The notes beneath the pieces are model-generated. The model searched no databases, was not told the DNA's origin, and saw only the letters and a program-made list of their open reading frames with translations. Position numbers and translations under genes: made by a program. From contig NZ_LR701593.1 of NCBI RefSeq assembly GCF_902498805.1, positions 1 to 64,000 on the forward strand: a stretch of DNA of 64,000 bases. Direction: 5' to 3'. This DNA comes from Imperialibacter sp. EC-SDR9. GTDB lineage: Bacteria > Bacteroidota > Bacteroidia > Cytophagales > Cyclobacteriaceae. Below, piece after piece: positions 1 through 6,682 of the stretch. Every line of letters begins with the position of its first letter. Position 1 is the first letter of the stretch.

Positions 1-14
1 TGTCAGATAGAACC

Positions 15-329
15 ATGTGCTTTGCTTGTATATCTTTGAATGTCAGATACTTAAATATAAACAAGCGCACTGGTTTTATCTATTTTTCCTCCCCAATATT
101 TCAACGTTTTATTAATCGAACTCAGGTTATTAAGAAAGTGCGGGATGCCGAAGGGTGCGTAACCTATTTTGCCGAAATAGACGGTGAAAACCGGGTTCAC
201 CGGGTTCAATTCGATGAGGATGGTTTCCTGTTGACAAAAGAAGCTGACCCGGTTTATCTTTATGACAAATCGGGTCAGGTTGTCGTAGAGGAAAGCTATG
301 AAGCCAGTGAGCTATCGAACCTCACCTGA
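15..329 (+). CDS. small acidic hypothetical protein, possibly 5'-truncated
   Basis: I do not recognise the family. The frame encodes 104 residues; the C-terminal two thirds (from about residue 37) is acidic and looks like a compact beta-rich domain, while the first 35 residues are less protein-like. The frame stays open upstream to the left edge, so the real start may lie outside the window or at an internal GTG near residue 42. It converges on cfa and overlaps its end by 8 nt. Treat the N-terminus as unknown. Confidence 0.4.
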   Translation: MCFACISLNVRYLNINKRTGFIYFSSPIFQRFINRTQVIKKVRDAEGCVTYFAEIDGENRVHRVQFDEDGFLLTKEADPVYLYDKSGQVVVEESYEASELSNLT

Positions 330-1464
330 CAGACGCATATTGGGCGGTCAAACCGGTGCTGAACACCAACTGCCAAAGCTGATTTTTGCGTGCCCTGAAT
401 GTGCCTGCACAACTTAGCAGATAGTAATTCCACATTCGGTAAAACCGTTCCGTGTAGTGATCCGACAGCTTGTGCCAGTTGTCGGCAAAGTTTCTCTGCC
501 AGGCCATCAGTGTCTTGTCATAATCAGGGCCAAAGTTGTGCAAGTCTTCCAGTACAAAATGTTTTTCGGTAGCAGAAGATAATTGCGCCAGGCTCGGAAT
601 GAGCGCATTGGGAAATATATATTTTGAAAGCCACGGATCTGCATTATGCGCCGACACATTGGAGCCAATGGTGTGCAGTAAAAAAAGTCCGTCAGGTTTA
701 AGGCATTTCTTCACCATCTTAAAAAACTTCTGGTAATTGTGCAAACCTACATGCTCAAACATCCCAAGCGACACAATTCTATCATACTGTCCTGTAAGGT
801 CACGATAATCCTGGAGCTTAAGCTTCACAGGCAATCTATCATTTAGCTGGTTACCTAACAACAGCTGGTCTTCCGACAAGGTGATTCCCGTCACTTGCAC
901 ATAGTATTTTTCGGCAGCATATCTCGCAAAGCTGCCCCATCCACAGCCAATGTCCAGTACAGACATGCCCGGGCGCAGATTCAGCTTTCTGCCGGTCAGG
1001 TCAAGCTTGGCTTCCTGGGCCGCCTCAAGGGTGTTTGCATCCTTCCAGTAACCACAAGTATAGGTAAGGTTTTTGTCGAGCATGGCGGAAAAAAGGTCGT
1101 TGCCGAGGTTGTAGTGGAACGAAGCACTTCGAAGGGCGTTTTCCTTCGACTGCTGGTTGTTGAGCTTTGTTTTCAGCAGTGCGATGAAGTTTGAAAAGCG
1201 CAAACTGTGGTACGAGGCCAGGCCCGCCTCTACTATTTTGGCCATCATGATATCAATGCGGTCACAGTCCCACCAGCCATCCATATACGATTCCCCTAAC
1301 CCCAAAGAACCTTCGGACAGCACCCTTTCGTAAAACATTCGGTTATGAACACGCAAATCATGGCTTTCATGCCCATTAACAGCAATGCCAGCACCTGCAA
1401 GCAACCGGGTCACCTGTCTTTCGAAGTACCCGGCATGATTTGTCTTTATCAGGGTGGCTTCCAT
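322..1464 (-). CDS. cfa: cyclopropane-fatty-acyl-phospholipid synthase
   Basis: Transfers a methylene group from S-adenosylmethionine to the double bond of unsaturated phospholipid acyl chains, changing membrane properties under stress. At 380 residues it matches the family's usual length (about 382 in E. coli). The SAM-binding motif VLDIGCGWGSFA lies at residues 169-180, preceded by the conserved YTCGYW segment (135-140) and followed by the FEHVG stretch. The N-terminal helical domain is complete. The gene sits 29 bp downstream of the baeRF gene on the same strand, so it is probably the last gene of an hsp20-baeRF-cfa transcript. Family assignment is secure; the operon is inferred from spacing and strand. 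Confidence 0.95.
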   Translation of the reverse strand: MEATLIKTNHAGYFERQVTRLLAGAGIAVNGHESHDLRVHNRMFYERVLSEGSLGLGESYMDGWWDCDRIDIMMAKIVEAGLASYHSLRFSNFIALLKTKLNNQQSKENALRSASFHYNLGNDLFSAMLDKNLTYTCGYWKDANTLEAAQEAKLDLTGRKLNLRPGMSVLDIGCGWGSFARYAAEKYYVQVTGITLSEDQLLLGNQLNDRLPVKLKLQDYRDLTGQYDRIVSLGMFEHVGLHNYQKFFKMVKKCLKPDGLFLLHTIGSNVSAHNADPWLSKYIFPNALIPSLAQLSSATEKHFVLEDLHNFGPDYDKTLMAWQRNFADNWHKLSDHYTERFYRMWNYYLLSCAGTFRARKNQLWQLVFSTGLTAQYASVR

Positions 1465-1493
1465 ATTGGGTGTATTTTATTTGCTAATTGAAT

Positions 1494-2612
1494 TCAATAG
1501 CGATGGAACAGAGCAATGCGGCCCCACTCAGCCAGGCTGTCATCTTTCACAAAGCTTACCTCGCCATTTTTTAACAGCACTGTTTCAATAATTTCATCTA
1601 CGATATCGGGTATGGCAACTGACTCACCAGCTGGCTTATGAAAATATGGCAGCAGGCGCCCTGCCTTTACGTAACCTCTTCGGCTGAAATTTTTTTCGAC
1701 CAGCAGGTGCAGCCCTCTTCCCTCTTCAGCCGCCTTCCACACATTGCGCAATCCTTCCGAGCGCAGCGCTGGTGCGGTTTCTCTGAACTTTTGAATGAGC
1801 CGATAAAGCTTTTTGCTATGGAAATCGCTGAATGCCAGCCAGGCACGGCGACACAAATCATCATATCCCTCCTGATCAAAACTCCCTGTTATCTCTCCTG
1901 CAAGCCGACTTGTGTTGTCCGATACACCTTTGTACTCAGCTATCAGTTCTTCGGTTCCAGCCAGTACAAAATCAGTGTCATTCCCGTGAAGATACTGGCG
2001 AAGATGCCTGTCAACCTCCTTGAACATGCTGCGAATGCGAACAGCTATTTGTTCGCCTTTGTCATTTTCGAACCCCTTCATGCCATAGCCAATGGAACTT
2101 CCAACTGCCGACCCGGCATATTCGTATTCTTCTACCATCTTTAACGGGAAATACTCGTCAGTCACCTCTTCATAGCCGTCATGAATTGCCTCAAGCAGGT
2201 TCGCCGATTGCTTGCCTAAAACCAGGACGTAAAACAGTCGGATGTATTGCCTGAGGTAGATCAGGTCTCTCACCTCAAAGCTATTGCCTGCTGTTACTAT
2301 TTCGCTGACCTGAAATGGAAACAGCACTGACCGGTCAACTGATGGAGAAATGAAATAACCAACGCCATCAAGCGGATGAAGCCGATCGATAGAACTGCTC
2401 CATTCTTCTATTTTGGAAACCATCATTTCCTTAACATCTTCTCCGAGCTTCAGGCGCTTGATAAGCAACCTGGCTTTTTCAACCGCTTTTTTTACCATTT
2501 CAATATTTTGCCTCCGGCCCGGAGAAATCCGAAAGGTGGGAACAACAATGGAAATACACGGCTCATCTCTGACGCCAGTTAGGGCATCAATCCATTTGGT
2601 ATCTACTTTCAT
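1494..2612 (-). CDS. baeRF-type protein (bacterial homologue of archaeo-eukaryotic release factor 1)
   Basis: 372 residues with the layout I associate with bacterial aeRF1-like (baeRF) proteins: an N-terminal alpha/beta region opening with CISIVVPTFR, a middle segment containing DFVLAGTEELIAEYKGV (near residues 215-232), and a C-terminal domain ending in the characteristic glycine-rich approach to a terminal ArgTyr. The family is thought to act on ribosomes in rescue or quality control; no enzymatic role can be read here. The gene lies between hsp20 (96 bp upstream) and cfa (29 bp downstream), which fits a stress role. The family call rests on remembered sequence features, not a search. Confidence 0.7.
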   Translation of the reverse strand: MKVDTKWIDALTGVRDEPCISIVVPTFRISPGRRQNIEMVKKAVEKARLLIKRLKLGEDVKEMMVSKIEEWSSSIDRLHPLDGVGYFISPSVDRSVLFPFQVSEIVTAGNSFEVRDLIYLRQYIRLFYVLVLGKQSANLLEAIHDGYEEVTDEYFPLKMVEEYEYAGSAVGSSIGYGMKGFENDKGEQIAVRIRSMFKEVDRHLRQYLHGNDTDFVLAGTEELIAEYKGVSDNTSRLAGEITGSFDQEGYDDLCRRAWLAFSDFHSKKLYRLIQKFRETAPALRSEGLRNVWKAAEEGRGLHLLVEKNFSRRGYVKAGRLLPYFHKPAGESVAIPDIVDEIIETVLLKNGEVSFVKDDSLAEWGRIALFHRY

Positions 2613-2708
2613 AGCGCCAATCTAAAGAGTAAAGCAAACCTTAAAAGAGAAGACAGGAGAATATAATCACCCAAATGACTACCTCTCCTGCTTTCTCATT
2701 TTCCACAC

Positions 2709-3161
2709 TCAGGAAACAGCAATTTTATGCACAGGTTCTGCAGGTGTTTCCTTCTTTTTCGGAAGGGAAACTTTCAGAATACCTTTGTCATACTTTGCAT
2801 CGATTTTATCTTCCTTCACATTGTCAGGAAGAGAGAACGACCGACTGAAAGAATTATAGCTATACTCTCTTCTATAGTAGCCATCCTGTTCCTCTTTTTC
2901 GTCCTCTTTCTCCGCACTAATGCACAGTGCTCCATTTTTCACTTCAATGTTGAAGTCTTTGCGTTCCAGGCCCGGGGCCGCTACTTCCAGCAGAAATTCT
3001 TTGGGTGTTTCTTTAACATTTACTGATGGCGTATTAACTCCCAGCCTTGAGGGGAATAAGTCTCCATCGAAGTCAAAGATATCACGATCGAAAAGGGCCG
3101 GACGAAGCCAATCGGAAAGCAATGTTGGTACGCCCGCACGGGTTCTTAATGCTAAGCTCAT
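2709..3161 (-). CDS. hsp20: Hsp20/alpha-crystallin small heat-shock protein
   Basis: ATP-independent chaperone that holds unfolding proteins for refolding. At 150 residues it has the typical size. The alpha-crystallin domain spans roughly residues 45-140: it opens with the VNVKETPKEFLLEVAAPGL strand pair and ends with the signature GILKVSLPKK. A C-terminal Ile-Ala-Val (I-x-I/V type) tail motif, used for oligomer contacts, is present at the end. It is the first gene of the hsp20-baeRF-cfa group. A 23-bp near-palindrome and a TGAC-N4-GTCA box lie 26-77 bp upstream, so regulation by a CRP/FNR-family protein is plausible. Confidence 0.95.
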   Translation of the reverse strand: MSLALRTRAGVPTLLSDWLRPALFDRDIFDFDGDLFPSRLGVNTPSVNVKETPKEFLLEVAAPGLERKDFNIEVKNGALCISAEKEDEKEEQDGYYRREYSYNSFSRSFSLPDNVKEDKIDAKYDKGILKVSLPKKKETPAEPVHKIAVS

Positions 3162-3186
3162 AATAACCTCCTTGTTTTTAGTTTTA

Positions 3187-3209
3187 TTGATACAGCTAAG
3201 CTAGATCAA
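3187..3209. promoter_or_regulatory. 23-bp near-palindrome upstream of hsp20
   Basis: The sequence is an interrupted palindrome with outer arms TTGAT/ATCAA and inner arms AGCT/AGCT; 18 of the 22 positions around the centre are symmetric. It begins 26 bp upstream of the hsp20 start codon, where a promoter or operator would sit. It could also form a small hairpin in the leader. Confidence 0.45.
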
Positions 3210-3226
3210 AGCAGCGCAAAGACTAA

Positions 3227-3238
3227 TGACTGAGGTCA
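3227..3238. promoter_or_regulatory. CRP/FNR-family type box TGAC-N4-GTCA
   Basis: Perfect inverted repeat TGAC TGAG GTCA, the half-site and spacing typical of DNR/NnrR/FNR-like regulators. Its centre is about 71 bp upstream of the hsp20 start codon. An identical half-site pair lies at nearly the same distance upstream of the sulfide oxidoreductase gene (46824-46835). Confidence 0.5.
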
Positions 3239-3309
3239 GCATGAGCTGAGATTTTGGTCACAAAGAAACGGAAGGTTGGATCACCACTCCGGTGTATCTT
3301 CTTAGGATG

Positions 3310-4353
3310 CTAGCCGCTGTAAAATAGATATACCAAAGCGCCGAGGTAGATCAGAAAAATGAAAAGTGTGTCCCAGGTCAGATAATGGAGTTCTTTCTTT
3401 TCCACTCTGGTAGTGAGCCCGGCTATGGCTATGGCGTTCATGATGGTGATAGCAAAAACTGTCACAATATTCGCTTCCGAAGCATCTTTCAAAAGATTGC
3501 CCTGCGTGTAAAACAGGTCACTCACCGAAAGTAGCATAATATTAAAAATGTTGCTACCAAACAGATTGCCAGCTGCGAGATCGGCTGCACCCATCCGGGC
3601 AGCACTAACTGAGACGACAATTTCAGGTAAAGAAGAAGATGCAGCCATAAACAAAGTAGCCACAAAAGACTCGCCCAGCCCGGATTCTTCAGCTATTGTT
3701 ACAGAAAATGAGGGCAAAGCCAACGCAGCGGCGATGACCACAAGGGCGTTGAGGGCAAAGTATAATATGGCCCGGTTAAGCCCTATCTCCATGTGCTTTA
3801 AATCTTCCTTTTCGGGTGTATCTTCTCCCCCTTCAAAAGACAGCTTCATTTGGGCTGCCTTTAATCTTGCCTGTTCCTTCAAACCATGGATGTTCAGCAT
3901 TCTCATCGAAATGAGGTAGACAAAGATAAATGCGATGGAGGTGACTCCTATCCAATCCAGGATCACGATTTCGTTGGGTAAAAAAAGACCTATGCCAACC
4001 AGCGCAAGCAAAATGGTGCAGAGCGTTGCTGCCAGCACATGACTGTTGGCCAGCCTGGTGAAAAGTGGCTGGCCCGGCAAAATCGCATCCATTAATGAGA
4101 GGATAGACAGATTAAATATGCAGCTTCCCAGCACATTGCCCACGGCCATGTCGGCAGAGCCAACAATTGTCACTGAGCTTATGCCTATCACAAGCTCTGG
4201 CAAAGAAGTAACGGACGCCATCAGTATGAGGCCAATCCAAATCCTTCCAAGTCCGGTCTCTTTTGAAATAATGTCACCGTATAAGGATAACCTCCGTCCA
4301 CCGAGATAGATGAAAAATGCACTTACCAGAAAACCTACTATTGAGAGCCACAT
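3310..4353 (-). CDS. CaCA-family calcium/sodium antiporter
   Basis: Inner-membrane cation exchanger of the YrbG type. At 347 residues it has two homologous halves. The first alpha-repeat contains ASVTSLPELVIGISS (about residues 46-60) followed by the AVGNVLGSCIFN stretch; the second contains FMAASSSLPEIVVSVSAA followed by AAGNLFGSNIFN. These Ser/Glu-containing helices form the ion site. About ten hydrophobic segments are visible, split by a charged central loop near residues 160-190. The gene lies downstream of an interrupted reading frame on the same strand, which is preceded by a cluster of CRP/FNR-like boxes. The exact ion exchanged cannot be decided from sequence. Confidence 0.9.
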   Translation of the reverse strand: MWLSIVGFLVSAFFIYLGGRRLSLYGDIISKETGLGRIWIGLILMASVTSLPELVIGISSVTIVGSADMAVGNVLGSCIFNLSILSLMDAILPGQPLFTRLANSHVLAATLCTILLALVGIGLFLPNEIVILDWIGVTSIAFIFVYLISMRMLNIHGLKEQARLKAAQMKLSFEGGEDTPEKEDLKHMEIGLNRAILYFALNALVVIAAALALPSFSVTIAEESGLGESFVATLFMAASSSLPEIVVSVSAARMGAADLAAGNLFGSNIFNIMLLSVSDLFYTQGNLLKDASEANIVTVFAITIMNAIAIAGLTTRVEKKELHYLTWDTLFIFLIYLGALVYLFYSG

Positions 4354-4393
4354 AAAAAACCGTGCTATGTTACATTACTGCGCCACCGACCAT

Positions 4394-4840
4394 CTACAGT
4401 CGTGATGTAGTCTGTGGCAAATGAGCGCCATTTTTCCCTTCAAGTACTTTATAGTCATTCAAGACAGGTGATCGGATTCTTTCAACTAATGTAAGCTGCT
4501 CAATGACACTTCTGCACTGCCCTCTAATATCAGAAAGGTTTTTCAGTGTTTTTGCATTCATCCAACGACATAGCTTCCGCAGCTTACCAGAGGTACAGTT
4601 AATCACAAGGAATTCGTTCCTGGCTTCAGCGGCAATAGCAAAACCATCGGGCCCCTTTGTACGCTACGCTTTCAATTGGCTTGTCATTTCTCCGGGAGAC
4701 ACATTTTTACCCCCCACCCTGGCCAGGCCGACCATCGGTGAATTTGGAAAAAAAGCGGTGAAGTCTTTTATAACCCGGATTTTGGCTCTCAACGGTTCGG
4801 TAAACCTATGTTGAAGAATCGACTCCGGCCATGACTCGGG
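4394..4840 (-). pseudogene. coding-like frame interrupted by one in-frame TAG
   Basis: On the minus strand one frame runs from about 4840 to 4394 with a single stop, a TAG at complement 4664-4666. Upstream of it lie about 58 codons including PMVGLARVGGKNVSPGEM; downstream lie about 89 codons starting RTKGPDGFAIAAEARNEFL. Both sides read like one protein and the frame ends 40 bp before the antiporter. No convincing ATG opens the upstream part; a TTG at 4792 is possible. I do not recognise the family. An antisense frame of 103 codons (4503-4814) is the main competing reading. A decayed gene is most likely. Confidence 0.35.
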
Positions 4841-4865
4841 TCAATGGAAACAGTGATTATGGTCA
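4832..4865. promoter_or_regulatory. two CRP/FNR-type boxes, 22 bp apart
   Basis: Position 4832-4843 reads TGAC TCGG GTCA, a perfect TGAC-N4-GTCA palindrome. Position 4854-4865 reads TGAT TATG GTCA, a one-mismatch version. Their centres are 22 bp apart, about two helical turns. They lie at the upstream end of the interrupted frame that precedes the antiporter. Confidence 0.45.
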
Positions 4866-4941
4866 CGGGTGTACTTTTTTCACACCAACTTAAAAGCACA
4901 AGTTCCCCATTGATCTGATGATGAAAATCCAACTTTCATGG

Positions 4942-4953
4942 TGATTGGGATCA
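4942..4953. promoter_or_regulatory. FNR-type box TGAT-N4-ATCA
   Basis: Perfect inverted repeat TGAT TGGG ATCA inside a non-coding stretch, matching the core of the FNR consensus half-sites. It is 77 bp beyond the box at 4854-4865 and shares its probable target. Confidence 0.4.
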
Positions 4954-5020
4954 TCGCAGTTAATAGTTATACGGAATAACTTTATAAAAAAGGAAATTCA
5001 ACCTGATAAACGTAAGCTAT

Positions 5021-5036
5021 TGTGAACTATAGCACA
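5021..5036. promoter_or_regulatory. CRP-like site TGTGA-N6-GCACA
   Basis: Reads TGTGA ACTATA GCACA, one mismatch from the classical CRP palindrome TGTGA-N6-TCACA. It lies in the gene-free stretch 4841-5314 and has no clear target gene. Confidence 0.3.
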
Positions 5037-5093
5037 AATACATTTACCCCGATAGCTGATGCCGCAAGATTTTTTAATGAGATCGAAGGAAAT

Positions 5094-5123
5094 ATTAGAT
5101 ATGAAGAGATTAGATATGAAGAG
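5094..5123. repeat. perfect tandem duplication of a 15-mer
   Basis: The unit ATTAGATATGAAGAG occurs twice back to back. It lies within two short overlapping plus-strand frames (5022-5222 and 5059-5250), neither of which looks convincingly like a gene. The rest of 4841-5314 holds the putative regulator boxes and nothing else I can support. Confidence 0.6.
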
Positions 5124-5314
5124 CCTTCTTCTAGCGGCAGAAAAGCGCAGCCAGGCAGAATGGAAAGGAACGCTGTCAAAAACCGGCAACGGATTCATGT
5201 GTTACGAACGAAGTATTTCTGATGCAGGGCATCTGCCACATCGGAACTGATAAAATCTTTGCAACCTTGAAGCAGAAGGAGACTTCTTTGAAACCGGCAA
5301 ATACCATAGTTTCC

Positions 5315-5737
5315 TTATTTCCACTTCTTGATATACACGCCCAGAAAACCTAACAAAATTCCAATAACCCCAACAACCAACTGTAGATAGTGGAAAATCT
5401 TCAGTAGATACACTTGCATCATGATCCACCCGATTACAATAAAACCCTGATTGAATATTAGATTCGGATAATATTTATGGTCGATGATTGTAAAAACGAA
5501 CGATAAGAGGCTAAGCATTCCAAGAGCAAAGAAAAGTATTAATCCAGGCGTAAAATAGCTATCAAAATTGGTGTCGGAAAGGAGCGAAACTGAAAGACCT
5601 AACGTTTCGCCACTTGAGTCAATCACTAATGCAGCACCACCATAACATGCGGCTATTCCCATGAGGCCAAGAAATACAGCAGCCCAAATTCTTGCCGATT
5701 TAACCTTTCTGTATATTTTGTAGGGTTTTGTGACCAT
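5315..5737 (-). CDS. small multi-pass membrane protein of unknown function
   Basis: 140 residues with four hydrophobic segments at roughly residues 15-38, 63-88, 95-113 and 117-136; the N-terminus is basic (KPYKIYRKVKSARIW) and the C-terminus ends KKWK. I do not recognise the family. It stands alone, with no neighbour close enough to suggest an operon. Composition and topology support a real inner-membrane protein. Confidence 0.65.
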   Translation of the reverse strand: MVTKPYKIYRKVKSARIWAAVFLGLMGIAACYGGAALVIDSSGETLGLSVSLLSDTNFDSYFTPGLILFFALGMLSLLSFVFTIIDHKYYPNLIFNQGFIVIGWIMMQVYLLKIFHYLQLVVGVIGILLGFLGVYIKKWK

Positions 5738-5924
5738 TGCTATTGAAGTTTATAACAAGATAGCTCGTCAATAACAACCTTATAATGACGGCCATCATGA
5801 ATAGTAAAGATTGTTCTCTATAGCTACAGGTCTATAATGGATTAATCAATAAACCTGTGGAGTGTGCCCCAACAGGAAGGTTATTCCATTCAGCGGATGT
5901 TAGACAACAAAGAAGCAAAACTGG

Positions 5925-6066
5925 TTCAATGCGTCCCGCCCGGTCGGGCTAGGCTTGGGCCTTTTGCTTTTTTATCACCACTCGGGGTATTGCGGTTAAA
6001 GGTTAATCCCCGAGACTTTTTGCTTGATCCGGACTCCCGCCCCGCCAGACAAAAGCCCATGCCTGA
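5925..6066. repeat. GC-rich repeat-like intergenic segment with hairpins
   Basis: This stretch contains a GC-rich palindrome near 5937-5950, a hairpin at 5981-6014 (arms CTCGGGG and CCCCGAG with ATT/AAT extension), and two similar T-rich tracts (CCTTTTGCTTTTTT and ACTTTTTGCTTG). It has no supported gene. It looks like a dispersed intergenic repeat of the kind found beside tRNA genes, but repetition elsewhere in the genome cannot be seen from one window. From 5738 to 5924 I see nothing. Confidence 0.4.
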
Positions 6067-6071
6067 CATAC

Positions 6072-6100
6072 AAAAAAGCCTCTTCCTTGCGAAAGAGGCT
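6072..6100 (-). terminator. hairpin terminator after the broken tRNA-Arg copy
   Basis: Arms AGCCTCTT and AAGAGGCT flank a short loop. On the minus strand the hairpin is followed by a run of six T. It mirrors the terminator that follows the intact tRNA-Arg. Confidence 0.6.
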
Positions 6101-6117
6101 CTGAATTTTCTTCGTGA

Positions 6118-6240
6118 TCCCATCAGGATTGGATCGGGGGCGCCCAGCCGGGGGCGCCCAGCCCTGAGACCTACTGCTTAGAAGACTAGGTGTCCCCGAC
6201 TGGGCGTACTCGACAGTGGCTCTATCCAGCTAAGCTCTCA
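6118..6240 (-). pseudogene. tRNA-Arg pseudogene disrupted by two GC-rich insertions
   Basis: Segments of the intact tRNA-Arg at 6318-6391 recur here in order: the 3' acceptor/T-arm end, the anticodon-loop half (TGAGACCTACTGCTTAGAAG) and the D-arm side (GCTCTATCCAGCT). Six nucleotides of the T loop are replaced by about 35 nt (6131-6164), including a perfect 14-bp tandem duplication at 6136-6163. The other anticodon-stem half is replaced by about 34 nt (6185-6218). The 5' acceptor strand is also degraded. It cannot fold as a tRNA. The conserved downstream terminator shows that the whole unit was duplicated. Confidence 0.7.
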
Positions 6241-6272
6241 CGATTATTATAGAAAAGATAAAGTACGGACAC

Positions 6273-6303
6273 AAAAAAAGCCTCCAGTGTCAACTGAAGG
6301 CTC
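6273..6303 (-). terminator. rho-independent terminator of the tRNA-Ser/tRNA-Arg unit
   Basis: Arms AGCCTTCAGT and ACTGGAGGCT around a 4-nt loop, then seven T on the minus strand, 15 nt after the tRNA-Arg 3' end. Confidence 0.8.
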
Positions 6304-6317
6304 TAAATTTTTCTTCG

Positions 6318-6391
6318 TGATCCCATCAGGATTCGAACCTGAGACCTACTGCTTAGAAGGCAGTTGCTCTATCCAGCTGAGCTATGGGACC
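6318..6391 (-). tRNA. tRNA-Arg (anticodon TCT)
   Basis: 74 nt on the minus strand. Acceptor arms GGTCCCA and TGGGATC pair with one G-U; the anticodon stem ACTGC/GCAGT encloses the loop CTTCTAA, giving anticodon TCT; the T loop is GGTTCGAATCC. No CCA is encoded. It lies 10 nt downstream of tRNA-Ser. Confidence 0.95.
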
Positions 6392-6401
6392 TCAATCAAT
6401 G

Positions 6402-6490
6402 CGGAGAGACCGGGATTCGAACCCGGGGTACCGGTTACCCAGTACGACAGTTTAGCAAACTGTTGGTTTCAGCCACTCACCCATCTCTCC
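6402..6490 (-). tRNA. tRNA-Ser (anticodon GCT)
   Basis: 89 nt with the long variable arm of a class II tRNA. Acceptor arms GGAGAGA/TCTCTCC; anticodon stem ACAGT/ACTGT with loop TTGCTAA, giving anticodon GCT; T loop TTCGAAT. It is probably co-transcribed with the downstream tRNA-Arg. Confidence 0.95.
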
Positions 6491-6598
6491 ATAGGTCTGT
6501 TCTGAAAAAGAGTTGCAAAGATAACGGACATTTTCTGACGGAAGCAAACCTCAGCACTAAAAAAATGATATTCTTTTTCCCCTGTTAAAAAATGTGAA

Positions 6599-6632
6599 TT
6601 GCTAGCCTCCCAGCGTTCATTTTATATATTTG
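6599..6632 (+). promoter_or_regulatory. Bacteroidota-type promoter for batB
   Basis: TATATTTG at 6625-6632 matches the -7 consensus TAnnTTTG of Bacteroidota sigma-ABfr promoters. A TTG at 6599-6601 may be the -33 element, though the spacing is a few bases long. The batB start is 50 bp downstream. Confidence 0.45.
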
Positions 6633-6682
6633 TCCCCACTTCCGGTGTTATAAAAGCTGTGGCATTGCCCAAATAGTGTTGT

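Noticed and set aside
4503-4814. 103-codon plus-strand frame antisense to the interrupted frame
   Set aside because: It competes with a more protein-like minus-strand frame, has no family resemblance, and no downstream partner.
5022-5250. Two overlapping short plus-strand frames carrying the tandem 15-mer
   Set aside because: Short, no ribosome site, composition driven by the repeat, and no recognisable domain.
5864-6181. Plus-strand frame through the repeat segment and broken tRNA
   Set aside because: It runs through a terminator and the pseudo-tRNA, so it is not a gene.
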